NCBI GenBank assembly: GCA_013298335.1
Contig: JAAFHI010000038.1
Coordinates: forward strand, 1 to 11,788
Origin: Actinomycetota bacterium
GTDB taxonomy: Bacteria; Acidobacteriota; Blastocatellia; Chloracidobacteriales; Chloracidobacteriaceae
Length of the DNA stretch: 11,788 nt
Direction: 5' to 3'
Below, in pieces: positions 1-6,618 of this stretch (the stretch's first letter is position 1; each line of letters opens with the position of its first letter). A program made the translations under genes and the position numbers. Below the pieces are notes generated by a model. The model was not told the DNA's origin and made no database searches. It was given only the letters and a program-made list of their open reading frames with translations.

Positions 1-2052
1 CACTCGGCGCTCGAATGCTACAAATCGAGCGCCTCGGCGCTGCGGCGGGTGAGCGTCGAGCAGTTTCGGGCGTGGGCGATGGCGGGCATCGAACGCCACG
101 GCAAGGACGCCCGCGCCGCGCAGGCGTACTACGGGCTGCAAACCCGCGCCAGCCGCGAAATGCTCGACAGCGGCGGACGCGGCCTGACGCTCGAATCGGT
201 GGCCACGGTGCTGCGGATGTACGTCGAGGGCCTGACCGGACGCACCCTCGCCGTCGCGCCGCTCGTCACCGCCGCCGACCACGCGAGCCTCGGCGACGGC
301 AAGACCATTTTTCTGCCGAGTCTCGTGTCCGACTTCGACAATGCCGACGCCAACTTCCGCCTCTACAAAGTGCTCGCGGCCCACGGCGCCGGGCAGATCG
401 AATTCGGGACCTACGCGGAAGACACACCCGGCCTGCTCGCGATTCAGGCGGAACTCTTCGAGGAATTTTCCGCCGCGGCCCGCAAACGCAAGAACGTTGA
501 TTTTTCGGTTGTCCTGCGGCACTTCCCCGACGCCGGACTCGCGACGAGCATTTTCACGACGCTCGAAAACGGACGCATCGACCGGCGGCTGCGGCGCGCC
601 TACCGCGGCATCCGGCGCGACCTCGATTTCGTCCGCGAACGCCTGCGGGCCTCGCGACCGGACCTGCATTCGCTACCGGTCGCAATGCAGTGGCGCGAGC
701 TGCTTTTTCAGATTGCGCTCTGCGGCGGCTGCGACGACGACACCCGGCGCGACTTCAACGCGATGATTCACGTGCTTGAACACATCGTTGCGGACCACCT
801 CGACGGCCCTGACGCCGATGTCGCGGATGCGCTTCAGGCGACGCGAAAAATCTACGCCTTAACCCAGAATCAGAAGCTCGAAGTCGAAGCCGCCTCGATT
901 GACGCCACCCAGGAGCAGTCCTCCGACAGCGAGACGAGTGCTTCCAGCGGCGGCGAACCCGAGGCGGGGGAATCGAAAGACGCATCACCGGCGGCGCCCA
1001 AAACCCCGCCGCCGGGTGAAAGTTTCAACACCTGGGCCACCGAACGCCCCGATTCGCCACCGCCGCTTCAGGACATCTTTTCCGGCAAGGGCCGCGACGA
1101 CGGCACGTCCGAACAGAAACTCGAACCGGGCGACAAGACATTTCTCTATGACGAATGGGATCGTGAACTCGGCGACTACCGGGTTGGCTGGTGCCGGATC
1201 ATCGAACGCCGTCCGACGAGCGGCTCGCGAACCTTCGTCGAAACCACGCGCTCGCGCCATCGCGGCCTGATTTCCTCGATTCGCCACCAGTTTCAATTGA
1301 TGAAGCCCGAACATCTGCGGCGCGTGACGGGCGAACTCGACGGCGAGGAGTTCGACCTCGAAGCGGCCATCCAGAACGCCATCGACCGCAAAGCGGCGGG
1401 CGTCACCAACGAACGGCTCTATATCAAGCGGCTGCGCCGCCAGCGCGACGTGGCGGTCGCGTTCCTGCTCGACATGTCGAGTTCCACGGCGCGGGTGATG
1501 AGCAAACATCCGTCAATGCCCTACACCCGACCGGGCCAGCGCATCATCGACATCGAAAAGGAAGGACTGGTGCTGATGAACGAGGCGCTCGAAGCCGTCG
1601 GCGACCGGTACGCCATCTACGGGTTCACGAGCGAGGGCCGGCGCAACGTACGTTTCTATGTCATCAAGGAATTCGAGGAGCGCTACGACGCGGAAATCGA
1701 GCGGCGCATCGGCGGGGTCAACTACCAGAACAACACCCGGCTCGGCACGGCGGTCCGGCACGCGGCGACCAAGCTGGCGGCGCAGGACGCCCGCACCAAA
1801 CTGCTCATTCTGCTCTCCGACGGACGGCCCTACGACCACGATTACGGCGACGCGCGCTATGCCCGCGAAGACACGAAGGCCGCGCTCCGACACGCGCAGA
1901 CACAGGGCATCACCGCCTTCTGCATCACCATCGAGCGCGAGGCCGAAGCAGAATTAAAGGAACTGTACGGTGAGGTCGGCTTTACCGTGATTGACGACGT
2001 TCTCAGCCTGCCCGAGCGATTGCCGGGAATTTATCGAAGGCTGACGACCTGA
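1..2052 (+). CDS. NorD/CbbO-family protein with C-terminal VWA domain (5' end cut by window edge)
   Basis: The frame is open from base 1 with in-frame codons before the first GTG at 49, so the gene begins outside the window; 683 residues are visible. The C-terminal ~200 residues form a von Willebrand A domain with a complete metal-binding MIDAS site: DMSSS from visible residue 491, the Thr of NTRLG at 579 and the Asp of LSDG at 607. The IYGF and VRFY motifs between them are typical of NorD/CbbO. The N-terminal half is helical and repeat-like. An acidic, Ser/Pro-rich linker lies at about 285-375. Family knowledge: such proteins pair with a MoxR-type AAA+ ATPase (NorQ/CbbQ) to insert or remodel metal cofactors or activate enzymes such as NO reductase or Rubisco. 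No partner ATPase is visible; it could lie upstream. The family is secure, the target enzyme is unknown. Confidence 0.88.
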   Translation, partial: HSALECYKSSASALRRVSVEQFRAWAMAGIERHGKDARAAQAYYGLQTRASREMLDSGGRGLTLESVATVLRMYVEGLTGRTLAVAPLVTAADHASLGDGKTIFLPSLVSDFDNADANFRLYKVLAAHGAGQIEFGTYAEDTPGLLAIQAELFEEFSAAARKRKNVDFSVVLRHFPDAGLATSIFTTLENGRIDRRLRRAYRGIRRDLDFVRERLRASRPDLHSLPVAMQWRELLFQIALCGGCDDDTRRDFNAMIHVLEHIVADHLDGPDADVADALQATRKIYALTQNQKLEVEAASIDATQEQSSDSETSASSGGEPEAGESKDASPAAPKTPPPGESFNTWATERPDSPPPLQDIFSGKGRDDGTSEQKLEPGDKTFLYDEWDRELGDYRVGWCRIIERRPTSGSRTFVETTRSRHRGLISSIRHQFQLMKPEHLRRVTGELDGEEFDLEAAIQNAIDRKAAGVTNERLYIKRLRRQRDVAVAFLLDMSSSTARVMSKHPSMPYTRPGQRIIDIEKEGLVLMNEALEAVGDRYAIYGFTSEGRRNVRFYVIKEFEERYDAEIERRIGGVNYQNNTRLGTAVRHAATKLAAQDARTKLLILLSDGRPYDHDYGDARYAREDTKAALRHAQTQGITAFCITIEREAEAELKELYGEVGFTVIDDVLSLPERLPGIYRRLTT

Positions 2053-2063
2053 GCAACCATTAC

Positions 2064-2114
2064 AAAAAACCAAAGCGGGGGAGATGAAAACTCATCGTCC
2101 CCCGCTTCGGTTTT
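2064..2114. terminator. Bidirectional intrinsic terminator between convergent genes
   Basis: An inverted repeat has arms at about 2066-2087 and 2092-2114. Its core is AAGCGGGGGA paired with TCCCCCGCTT, and ATGA pairs with TCAT next to a short loop with one bulged base. On the + strand the stem runs into TTTTGTT. On the - strand it runs into six Ts (2064-2069). It starts 11 bp after the NorD-like stop codon and lies 17 bp beyond the stop of the converging gene at 2131, so it can end both transcripts. Confidence 0.85.
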
Positions 2115-2130
2115 GTTGAATCAGTAGTAT

Positions 2131-3354
2131 TTACGCACTCACGGTTTCGAGTTCGGGGTCTTTCACCACCGGTTTGTAATCGAGCGACAGCGGATCGGCT
2201 TTCTTCTCGACTTTTTCTACGACCTCGACTGCCGGTTTCGGATCGGCTGGAACTTCCGCCTTGGTGACCGGGCCGCTTCCGAAGGCTACCCGGACCGACT
2301 GCCGACGCTGGGCAACCGCGGAAGCCGGAGCGGCGGCGGGTTGCGCCGGAGTCTCTGACTTGTCGGTCGTCGCTTCAGATTTCGGTGCTGCTGGCGAGGC
2401 TCCCGCCTGCGGATTCATGCCGTTTTTGGCGAAATTGAGCAGCGTCTTGATCGGACTGCCCTGCTCGACCATCCGGTCAACCGCCTGAAGAATGAACGCC
2501 CGCGCCATCGGATTGTCGGAAACGGTCTGGAGCAGGTGGGTCAGCGCGTTGATGAGATCGGTAATCTGATTGAGGTTTTCGATGCGCGGAAGGCGGTCGA
2601 CGAGTTTCGAAAGCGTTTCGTCGAGGCCGATGGTCTTGCCGAGGTCGGCGGGAAGCGTGCCGACGGCATCCTTGGCAAGCTGGGCAAAGCGGTAGAGCGA
2701 ATAGCTTTGATCGGCAAACTGGCGTCCACCGAACGGTGCGTCGGCTGACGGATCACCGCGCCGCATGGTCGGTCCGGCTTCGCGCGGTGCCGGTACCGCC
2801 GGATCGGGTCGCCGGGTCGGCGAGGGCGAGGGATTCACCGGCGCGCCCGGACGCTGACCAGCCGACACCTCGACAATCTTGCGAATCCGGTCCCACTCAC
2901 CGGTTTCCGGCTGATTCGCACTCCGTTTCCCGGCCAACGCCTTGGCCAGATCGAACAGATCCTTGAGCGAAGCCAGATCATTCAGGGGCAGCAGGTCGAT
3001 CCGCGCCTGCACGGGCCGCGCCACGGCGGGCGGCGTGAGCGCCAGCCGGACTTCACCGTGCAGTTTATCGATCGGTTTCCCGTCGAAAGCGACCCCCGGA
3101 TAGGTGAGGCGATCCAGTACGTCGGACTGCAACCCGCGGGCCCAGAGAATCACGCACTGATCGGTCAGAATGACGTAGTCGTGCAACGTCATGCCGCCCA
3201 CGCGCCGACCGGCTTCGTCAAAAATGATGCCGTCCACGATGGCGATGACGACTTCGTCCGGTTCGCGGTGAAATTGAAAGAATTCTTCCACATGCTTGCG
3301 CTCGACGTGTTTGCCGACGTAAGGCACCGGAAGCGCGACAGACGCTCCTGACAT
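2131..3354 (-). CDS. Uncharacterised soluble protein with possible PH-like N-terminal domain
   Basis: This is a 407-residue protein. ATG at 3354 is chosen because AAGGAGT lies 6 bp upstream; the longer frame back to 3528 adds 58 residues of low-complexity, repeat-derived sequence. Residues ~15-110 are rich in beta strands (EVVIAIVDGIIF, then DYVILTDQCVILWARG, then a DRLTYPGVAF segment). This suggests the bacterial PH-like/YokE-type fold, but I cannot confirm it. Residues 165-210 are a Pro/Arg-rich linker. Residues 215-312 are helical and amphipathic (TLPADLGKTIG, ITDLINALTHLLQ, MVEQGSPIKTLLNF). Residues 315-400 are a low-complexity Ala/Pro/Lys/Glu tail. There is no signal peptide or membrane segment, so it is probably cytoplasmic or a peripheral lipid- or protein-binding adaptor. 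Its function is unknown. It lies 0.6 kb from csmA on the same strand, which is suggestive only. Confidence 0.8.
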   Translation of the reverse strand: MSGASVALPVPYVGKHVERKHVEEFFQFHREPDEVVIAIVDGIIFDEAGRRVGGMTLHDYVILTDQCVILWARGLQSDVLDRLTYPGVAFDGKPIDKLHGEVRLALTPPAVARPVQARIDLLPLNDLASLKDLFDLAKALAGKRSANQPETGEWDRIRKIVEVSAGQRPGAPVNPSPSPTRRPDPAVPAPREAGPTMRRGDPSADAPFGGRQFADQSYSLYRFAQLAKDAVGTLPADLGKTIGLDETLSKLVDRLPRIENLNQITDLINALTHLLQTVSDNPMARAFILQAVDRMVEQGSPIKTLLNFAKNGMNPQAGASPAAPKSEATTDKSETPAQPAAAPASAVAQRRQSVRVAFGSGPVTKAEVPADPKPAVEVVEKVEKKADPLSLDYKPVVKDPELETVSA

Positions 3355-3360
3355 GGCATC

Positions 3361-3367
3361 ACTCCTT
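3361..3367 (-). promoter_or_regulatory. Ribosome binding site fixing the start at 3354
   Basis: On the - strand AAGGAGT is followed by 6 bases and then ATG. No comparable site precedes the upstream in-frame ATG at 3528, and the extra 58 codons would run through the repeat arm at 3465-3481. Confidence 0.75.
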
Positions 3368-3464
3368 GACGGAAATGGGGTTGTTTGTTGGAAACTCGGT
3401 ACTCTTTCGAACGTACTGAACGGCCTTCGACGAGGCAAGGCAATTGTTGAAGTGACGATTGAAG

Positions 3465-3481
3465 ATTGAAGATTTTCGATT
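3465..3481 (+). repeat. Inverted repeat pair 1, left arm (heptamer-containing)
   Basis: ATTGAAGATTTTCGATT is a perfect 17-bp inverted match to 3901-3917. The left arm is the end of a short tandem of a 7-base unit (GATTGAA twice, then GATT) starting at 3457. The pair brackets the zinc-ribbon gene. Confidence 0.75.
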
Positions 3482-3526
3482 GTGCAGTCAGCGTCGGCTC
3501 TGTGATTACCGAAAGGCAACCAGAAC

Positions 3527-3868
3527 ATGCCAAACCCATTGAATCGATATGTGCTGGTTTACTTCAGCCACCTGATGACCAATATCGAGACGGCTGCAAA
3601 CCGCTCCTTTTTCTTCCAGGACAAATCCCAATACGGCTCTGACGCACTTCGATCACGACTCCGACGGGAGATATCAATCGACCCGGAAGTTCGTGAACTG
3701 ATGAAAGATGGGTATGAAGCTTTTGCCTCAAGAGTGGTTGAACGACTGATGCAGGAACGGCGGCAGGATATCTTCCTGAACAATTGTCCGAAATGCGGCG
3801 CATTGGCACACACGCCGACCGCGAAGCAGTGCCCGGCCTGCTTCCACTCCTGGCACGATGTGGAATGA
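3527..3868 (+). CDS. Small zinc-ribbon protein of unknown function
   Basis: The product is 113 residues from ATG 3527, which has a weak GAAAGG about 10 bp upstream, or 97 residues from ATG 3575, which has no visible ribosome site. The C-terminus holds a treble-clef or ribbon-like zinc site: CPKC at residues 87-90 and CPAC at 102-105, followed by FHSWH with extra His at 107 and 110. The preceding ~60 residues are charged and helical (EVRELMKDGYEAFASRVVERL). From memory, short proteins with this layout, ending in a CPxCG...CxxCxxxWH pattern, occur as stand-alone hypothetical genes in several phyla; none has a function known to me. The gene is divergent from the PH-like gene, convergent with csmA and bracketed by an inverted repeat pair. 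The conserved Cys pattern makes it a real gene. Confidence 0.8.
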   Translation: MPNPLNRYVLVYFSHLMTNIETAANRSFFFQDKSQYGSDALRSRLRREISIDPEVRELMKDGYEAFASRVVERLMQERRQDIFLNNCPKCGALAHTPTAKQCPACFHSWHDVE

Positions 3869-3900
3869 CTGAAGATGAAGAGGAAGGACTGGCGAGTTCA

Positions 3901-3917
3901 AATCGAAAATCTTCAAT
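3901..3917 (-). repeat. Inverted repeat pair 1, right arm
   Basis: AATCGAAAATCTTCAAT is the exact reverse complement of 3465-3481 and lies 32 bp after the zinc-ribbon stop codon. There are 419 bp between the arms. No target-site duplication was found just outside the arms. Confidence 0.75.
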
Positions 3918-3941
3918 TGAAAATTCCCGGCAAGGACTCGA

Positions 3942-3968
3942 GTCCCGAGGCCAGGAAGACCTCGGGAC
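3942..3968 (-). other. Perfect hairpin in the csmA 3' region
   Basis: GTCCCGAGG (3942-3950) pairs with CCTCGGGAC (3960-3968) across a 9-base loop, 22 bp after the csmA-like stop codon. No T-run follows directly on either strand; a T-rich stretch appears only about 15-20 bases further along the - strand. It may be an mRNA-stabilising or processing hairpin, or a weak terminator between the converging csmA and zinc-ribbon genes. Confidence 0.5.
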
Positions 3969-3990
3969 ACGGGTGAAACCGAAAGCGGCT

Positions 3991-4221
3991 TTATCCTTCG
4001 GACGTGAACCGCGAAGCGGTGCTCTTGCCCGCCGCGCCGCCGGATGCAACGGAACGTCGCGCGCCGCCGCCATCATACAGATTGTCGAACATGCGCCCCT
4101 GAAGGCGGTCGAAGTTGTAGGCAATCGCGCGGTAGATGTCACCAACGAGATTGATGTGGCCTTCGAGGTTGATTTCACCGATTTCCACGATGGAATCGAC
4201 GACTTTTTTGAACTGACCCAT
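3991..4221 (-). CDS. csmA: Chlorosome baseplate protein, CsmA family
   Basis: The product is 76 residues. ATG 4221 is preceded by GGAGG at a 10-bp spacing. CsmA is the small amphipathic protein that binds bacteriochlorophyll a in the chlorosome baseplate and passes energy towards the membrane. An amphipathic helix (residues 4-35) contains EGHINLVG, with His22 in the place of the pigment-ligating His. Recalled CsmA sequences have GHWETVG (Chlorobi) and GHWQWVS (Chloroflexus). IGEINLEGH also resembles the Chloroflexus IGDIMFQGH. Then come FDNLY (like INRNAYG), a Gly/Ser-rich tail and C-terminal SRF, matching the SKF/SRF near the end of known pro-CsmA. The length is close to the ~80-residue precursor. 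Oddities: the Trp after the His is Ile here, and the tail could be removed by processing as in Chlorobi. It lies downstream of bchG-arsA on the same strand. The match is by eye and short. Confidence 0.78.
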   Translation of the reverse strand: MGQFKKVVDSIVEIGEINLEGHINLVGDIYRAIAYNFDRLQGRMFDNLYDGGGARRSVASGGAAGKSTASRFTSEG

Positions 4222-4231
4222 AAGTAATTGT

Positions 4232-4236
4232 CCTCC
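4232..4236 (-). promoter_or_regulatory. Ribosome binding site of the csmA-like gene
   Basis: On the - strand GGAGG is followed by 10 bases and ATG 4221. It is a full Shine-Dalgarno core, stronger than the sites in front of arsA and bchG. That fits a highly translated structural protein and supports the reality of this short gene. Confidence 0.65.
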
Positions 4237-4284
4237 GAGTTCGGATGGAAAAAATGAGGTGTGAACTGGGGACGAACGTGAACC

Positions 4285-4443
4285 GAGAATTGAGAATTGA
4301 GAATTGAGAATTTCAATTCCAAAACATTTCAGATTCTCAGGAAGATGGACGGCGCGGAAACCGAGATTTTTTCCGACAGCGAGTATCTGGCTACAGCTTA
4401 TATCTCACCTTCGGGAAATCTCAATTCTCAATTCTCAATTCTC
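4285..4443. repeat. Inverted repeat pair 2 made of GAGAATT heptamers
   Basis: The left arm, 4285-4309, is GAGAATT repeated about 3.6 times. The right arm, 4419-4443, is its perfect 25-bp reverse complement. The 109-bp centre has no convincing gene. The element fills most of the 230-bp spacer between arsA and csmA: one arm ends 8 bp from the arsA stop codon and the other lies 63 bp before the csmA start. Read from arsA, the transcript could fold into one long stem. It could be a transcript-processing or attenuation element, or a non-autonomous repeat. Confidence 0.85.
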
Positions 4444-4451
4444 CACTTTTT

Positions 4452-5636
4452 TTAGACGGCGACCGGGGCTTCGAAGCAGATGCTGAGCCACTCGTTCTGA
4501 TATTCGGCGTAACTGGGCTCCAGACCCATCATCGAGGTCGGCAATCCGACCATCCGGCGCTGGCTGCCGATCTGGATGACCAGTTCGTCGCCCGTAATCC
4601 AGGTTTCGAGCTGATCCGGCTCCAGAAACGGCAGGCGAATCTTGATCCGGCAATCGTTCTCGGTTTTCTGCATCTCGAACGGCCGCTCGGAGTGCATCCG
4701 GATCGAGGGGTCGGTATCGCCGAACAAATCCCTGGACAGCATGCGCAGGCGTTCGATGCCGACGACTTCCCCGCCATACATCGGGGCGCGCAGCAGCGGC
4801 AGCGGGTGGAACGAATCCTCGATTTCGCCGAGGTACTTTCGCTGAACCTGCTTCCAGCCTTCCAGAAAGCCGCTGTCTTCCTCCATCGGAAGCAGGCGGT
4901 TGACGACGATGCCGTCCACGAGCAGGCCGTACAGGTTCAGGTAGGTCAATGCCCGCTTGGATTCCTTGATCGCCATCTTCTCGGCGTTCATCACGAGCCG
5001 AACCGTCGTCATCTCGTCATCACACAGAATCGTCTGCATGGCTTCGAGATTCTTGAACATCCGGTCCACCTCGGTGAACACACGCTCGGAGGCCATGTAC
5101 TTCTTGAGTTTCGGCGTCGAACTCACCAGCGGACGCACAATCGGGGCCACGAACGAGTTCTCGATGCCCCGCACCAGGCGCACCAGCCAGCTCAGGGTCT
5201 GCGGCATCGACAGCAGCCGCAGGGTCTCGCCAGTCGGCGCGGCGTCCACGATCACCACGTCAAACTCGTTACTCTCGCGGTATTCGCGAATGCGGGTCAG
5301 GCTGAAGAGTTCCTCCATCCCCGGCAGAATGGCCGATTCGTTGGCCATAACGCCGTTGACGCCCTGACTGACAAGGATTTCGGCGAAATGCTCGCGCACC
5401 ACGCCCCAGTTTTTTTCGAGGTCTTCGTAAACGTTCGTTTCCAGGCCGTACAAATTGTCGGCAAGCATCATGGGCTCGGACTTCAGCGGAACATCGAAGG
5501 AATCCGACAGGCTGTGCGCCGGATCGGTGCTCATCACGAGCGTCTTGTAGCCGAGTTGGGCCAACCGGACCGACGTCGCCGCCGCCACGCTGGTCTTTCC
5601 GACTCCGCCTTTTCCGGTATAGACAATGATACGCAT
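4452..5636 (-). CDS. ArsA/Get3-type ATPase with C-terminal HSP20-like domain
   Basis: The product is 394 residues. It has the deviant Walker A GKGGVGKT at residues 8-15, switch I DPAHSLSDSF at 38-47 and switch II DAAPTGETLRLL at 131-142, all diagnostic of the ArsA/Get3 branch of SIMIBI ATPases. Residues ~317-391 look like the HSP20-like domain found at the end of many bacterial ArsA homologues (short beta strands, RIKIRLPFLEP, GDELVIQIG). There is a single ATPase domain, as in Get3 and unlike the duplicated E. coli ArsA. Only three Cys are present (205, 329, 387), with no CxxC and no obvious As(III) triad, so an arsenite pump role is unlikely. The start is 26 bp after the bchG stop codon with only a weak AGGA-type site, which suggests translation within a bchG-arsA message. 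The product is probably a cytosolic homodimer acting in targeting hydrophobic or amphipathic proteins. The client is unknown; CsmA is an attractive guess. Confidence 0.92.
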   Translation of the reverse strand: MRIIVYTGKGGVGKTSVAAATSVRLAQLGYKTLVMSTDPAHSLSDSFDVPLKSEPMMLADNLYGLETNVYEDLEKNWGVVREHFAEILVSQGVNGVMANESAILPGMEELFSLTRIREYRESNEFDVVIVDAAPTGETLRLLSMPQTLSWLVRLVRGIENSFVAPIVRPLVSSTPKLKKYMASERVFTEVDRMFKNLEAMQTILCDDEMTTVRLVMNAEKMAIKESKRALTYLNLYGLLVDGIVVNRLLPMEEDSGFLEGWKQVQRKYLGEIEDSFHPLPLLRAPMYGGEVVGIERLRMLSRDLFGDTDPSIRMHSERPFEMQKTENDCRIKIRLPFLEPDQLETWITGDELVIQIGSQRRMVGLPTSMMGLEPSYAEYQNEWLSICFEAPVAV

Positions 5637-5662
5637 AGGGTTCTTTCGGTCCTCGGCCTTTG

Positions 5663-6580
5663 TTATCGGATCGCGATGGCAAAGGCCATCATCCCCAAAA
5701 CATAAAGCGTCGTGCCGGTGGCGTTGTACCAGGGCGCGCGCGCTTCAGGATCACGAATCAGCTTCACCTGAAGCGGTAACTGCGTCACGAGCAGCGCCAG
5801 CAGAACGAAGGCCCATCCCCACGAACCGTTCCAGGCGAGAATCCCCACGCAGATGGCCTGCGGAATGTCCATGATGGTCGAAGCGACACAGGCCGAGAGT
5901 TTGACGCCCAGTTGAACCGGGACCGAACGGATGCCGAGTTCGGTGTCGCCCTTCACGCTCTTGAAGTCGTTGAGCGTCATGATGCCGTGCGCGCCGATGC
6001 TGTAGAGCACCGCGCCGATCCAGCTCCACTTGGGCAGCGTCCCCGAAACCGCCAGACAGCCCGTCGCCCAGGCCACGCCTTCATAGGCAAAACTCACGAG
6101 GCCGTTTCCAAACCATCCGTTGCGCTTGCCGCGCACCGGCGGCGCGCTGTAAAGCAGCGACATCACGAACGCCGCGAAGGTAATCGCCAGCACCCGCCAT
6201 TCGCCGACCACCCACGCCATCCCGAACGACAGCCCCGTAAGCGCGGCGCACAGCCAGAGGCCCTGCGATTCCGAAATCCGTCCCGACGGAAACGGACGCT
6301 TCGGCTCGTTGATCTTGTCCACCTCCCGGTCGCAGAAGTCGTTCATGACCTGCGACATGGCGCACATCAGCGGGCCCGCCAGAAGCGCGCCGAGAAACAG
6401 ATTCCAGATGAACTCCATCGAAGGGGACGAGCCGCTGCTGATTGCACCGCACAGGAACGCCCACATCGGGGCAAACCAGGTCAGCGGTTTCATCAGCTCC
6501 AGCACGGCCCGCCAAAAATCGGTCCGGGAGTTTACGCTTGTTCCTTCGGCGTAAATTTCTTCAGCAAACTGACGACCCAT
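5663..6580 (-). CDS. bchG: Bacteriochlorophyll a synthase (UbiA-family prenyltransferase)
   Basis: The product is 305 residues, the usual BchG/ChlG length. BchG esterifies bacteriochlorophyllide a with geranylgeranyl or phytyl diphosphate, the last committed step of pigment synthesis, in the cytoplasmic membrane. Residues 30-50 (LMKPLTWFAPMWAF...CGAISSG) are a hallmark of the chlorophyll-synthase branch. The two Asp-rich motifs are NDFCDREVD (80-88, followed by the typical NEPKRPFPSGRIS) and LNDFKSVKGD (203-212). IGAHGIMTLNDFKS and the near-terminal APWYN...TLYVLGMM also fit BchG. About eight to nine membrane helices are apparent. ATG 6580 has no good ribosome site, but later in-frame starts would cut into the first conserved segment. 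It is upstream of arsA by 26 bp. BchK (bacteriochlorophyll c synthase) is a close paralogue that I cannot fully exclude. Confidence 0.9.
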   Translation of the reverse strand: MGRQFAEEIYAEGTSVNSRTDFWRAVLELMKPLTWFAPMWAFLCGAISSGSSPSMEFIWNLFLGALLAGPLMCAMSQVMNDFCDREVDKINEPKRPFPSGRISESQGLWLCAALTGLSFGMAWVVGEWRVLAITFAAFVMSLLYSAPPVRGKRNGWFGNGLVSFAYEGVAWATGCLAVSGTLPKWSWIGAVLYSIGAHGIMTLNDFKSVKGDTELGIRSVPVQLGVKLSACVASTIMDIPQAICVGILAWNGSWGWAFVLLALLVTQLPLQVKLIRDPEARAPWYNATGTTLYVLGMMAFAIAIR

Positions 6581-6618
6581 ACGGCGTCTCGCAGTCTGTG
6601 GGGAAAAAGGTGGGATTG

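Noticed and set aside
1191..1973. A 260-codon + frame overlapping the VWA gene
   Set aside because: It is out of frame with the MIDAS-bearing protein, is Arg/His/Pro-rich and has no start context.
3355..3528. N-terminal extension of the PH-like protein to ATG 3528
   Set aside because: The strong ribosome site directly before ATG 3354, and the repeat-derived, low-complexity nature of the extra residues, favour the shorter protein.
3564..4322. A 252-codon - strand frame spanning the zinc-ribbon and csmA region
   Set aside because: It overlaps two better-supported genes, runs through repeat arms and has no recognisable domain.
3457..4443. A CRISPR array in the AT-rich repeats
   Set aside because: The repeats are 7-base tandem units in inverted pairs, not ~30-base direct repeats with unique spacers, and no cas gene is present.
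4452..5636. Arsenical pump ATPase (ArsA) as a resistance gene
   Set aside because: There is no second ATPase half, no As-binding cysteine triad and no ars operon partners nearby.
4692..5705. A 337-codon open frame on the + strand
   Set aside because: It is antisense to arsA and the end of bchG, is His/Gln/Arg-rich without motifs and has no ribosome site. The - strand frame has clear ATPase motifs.
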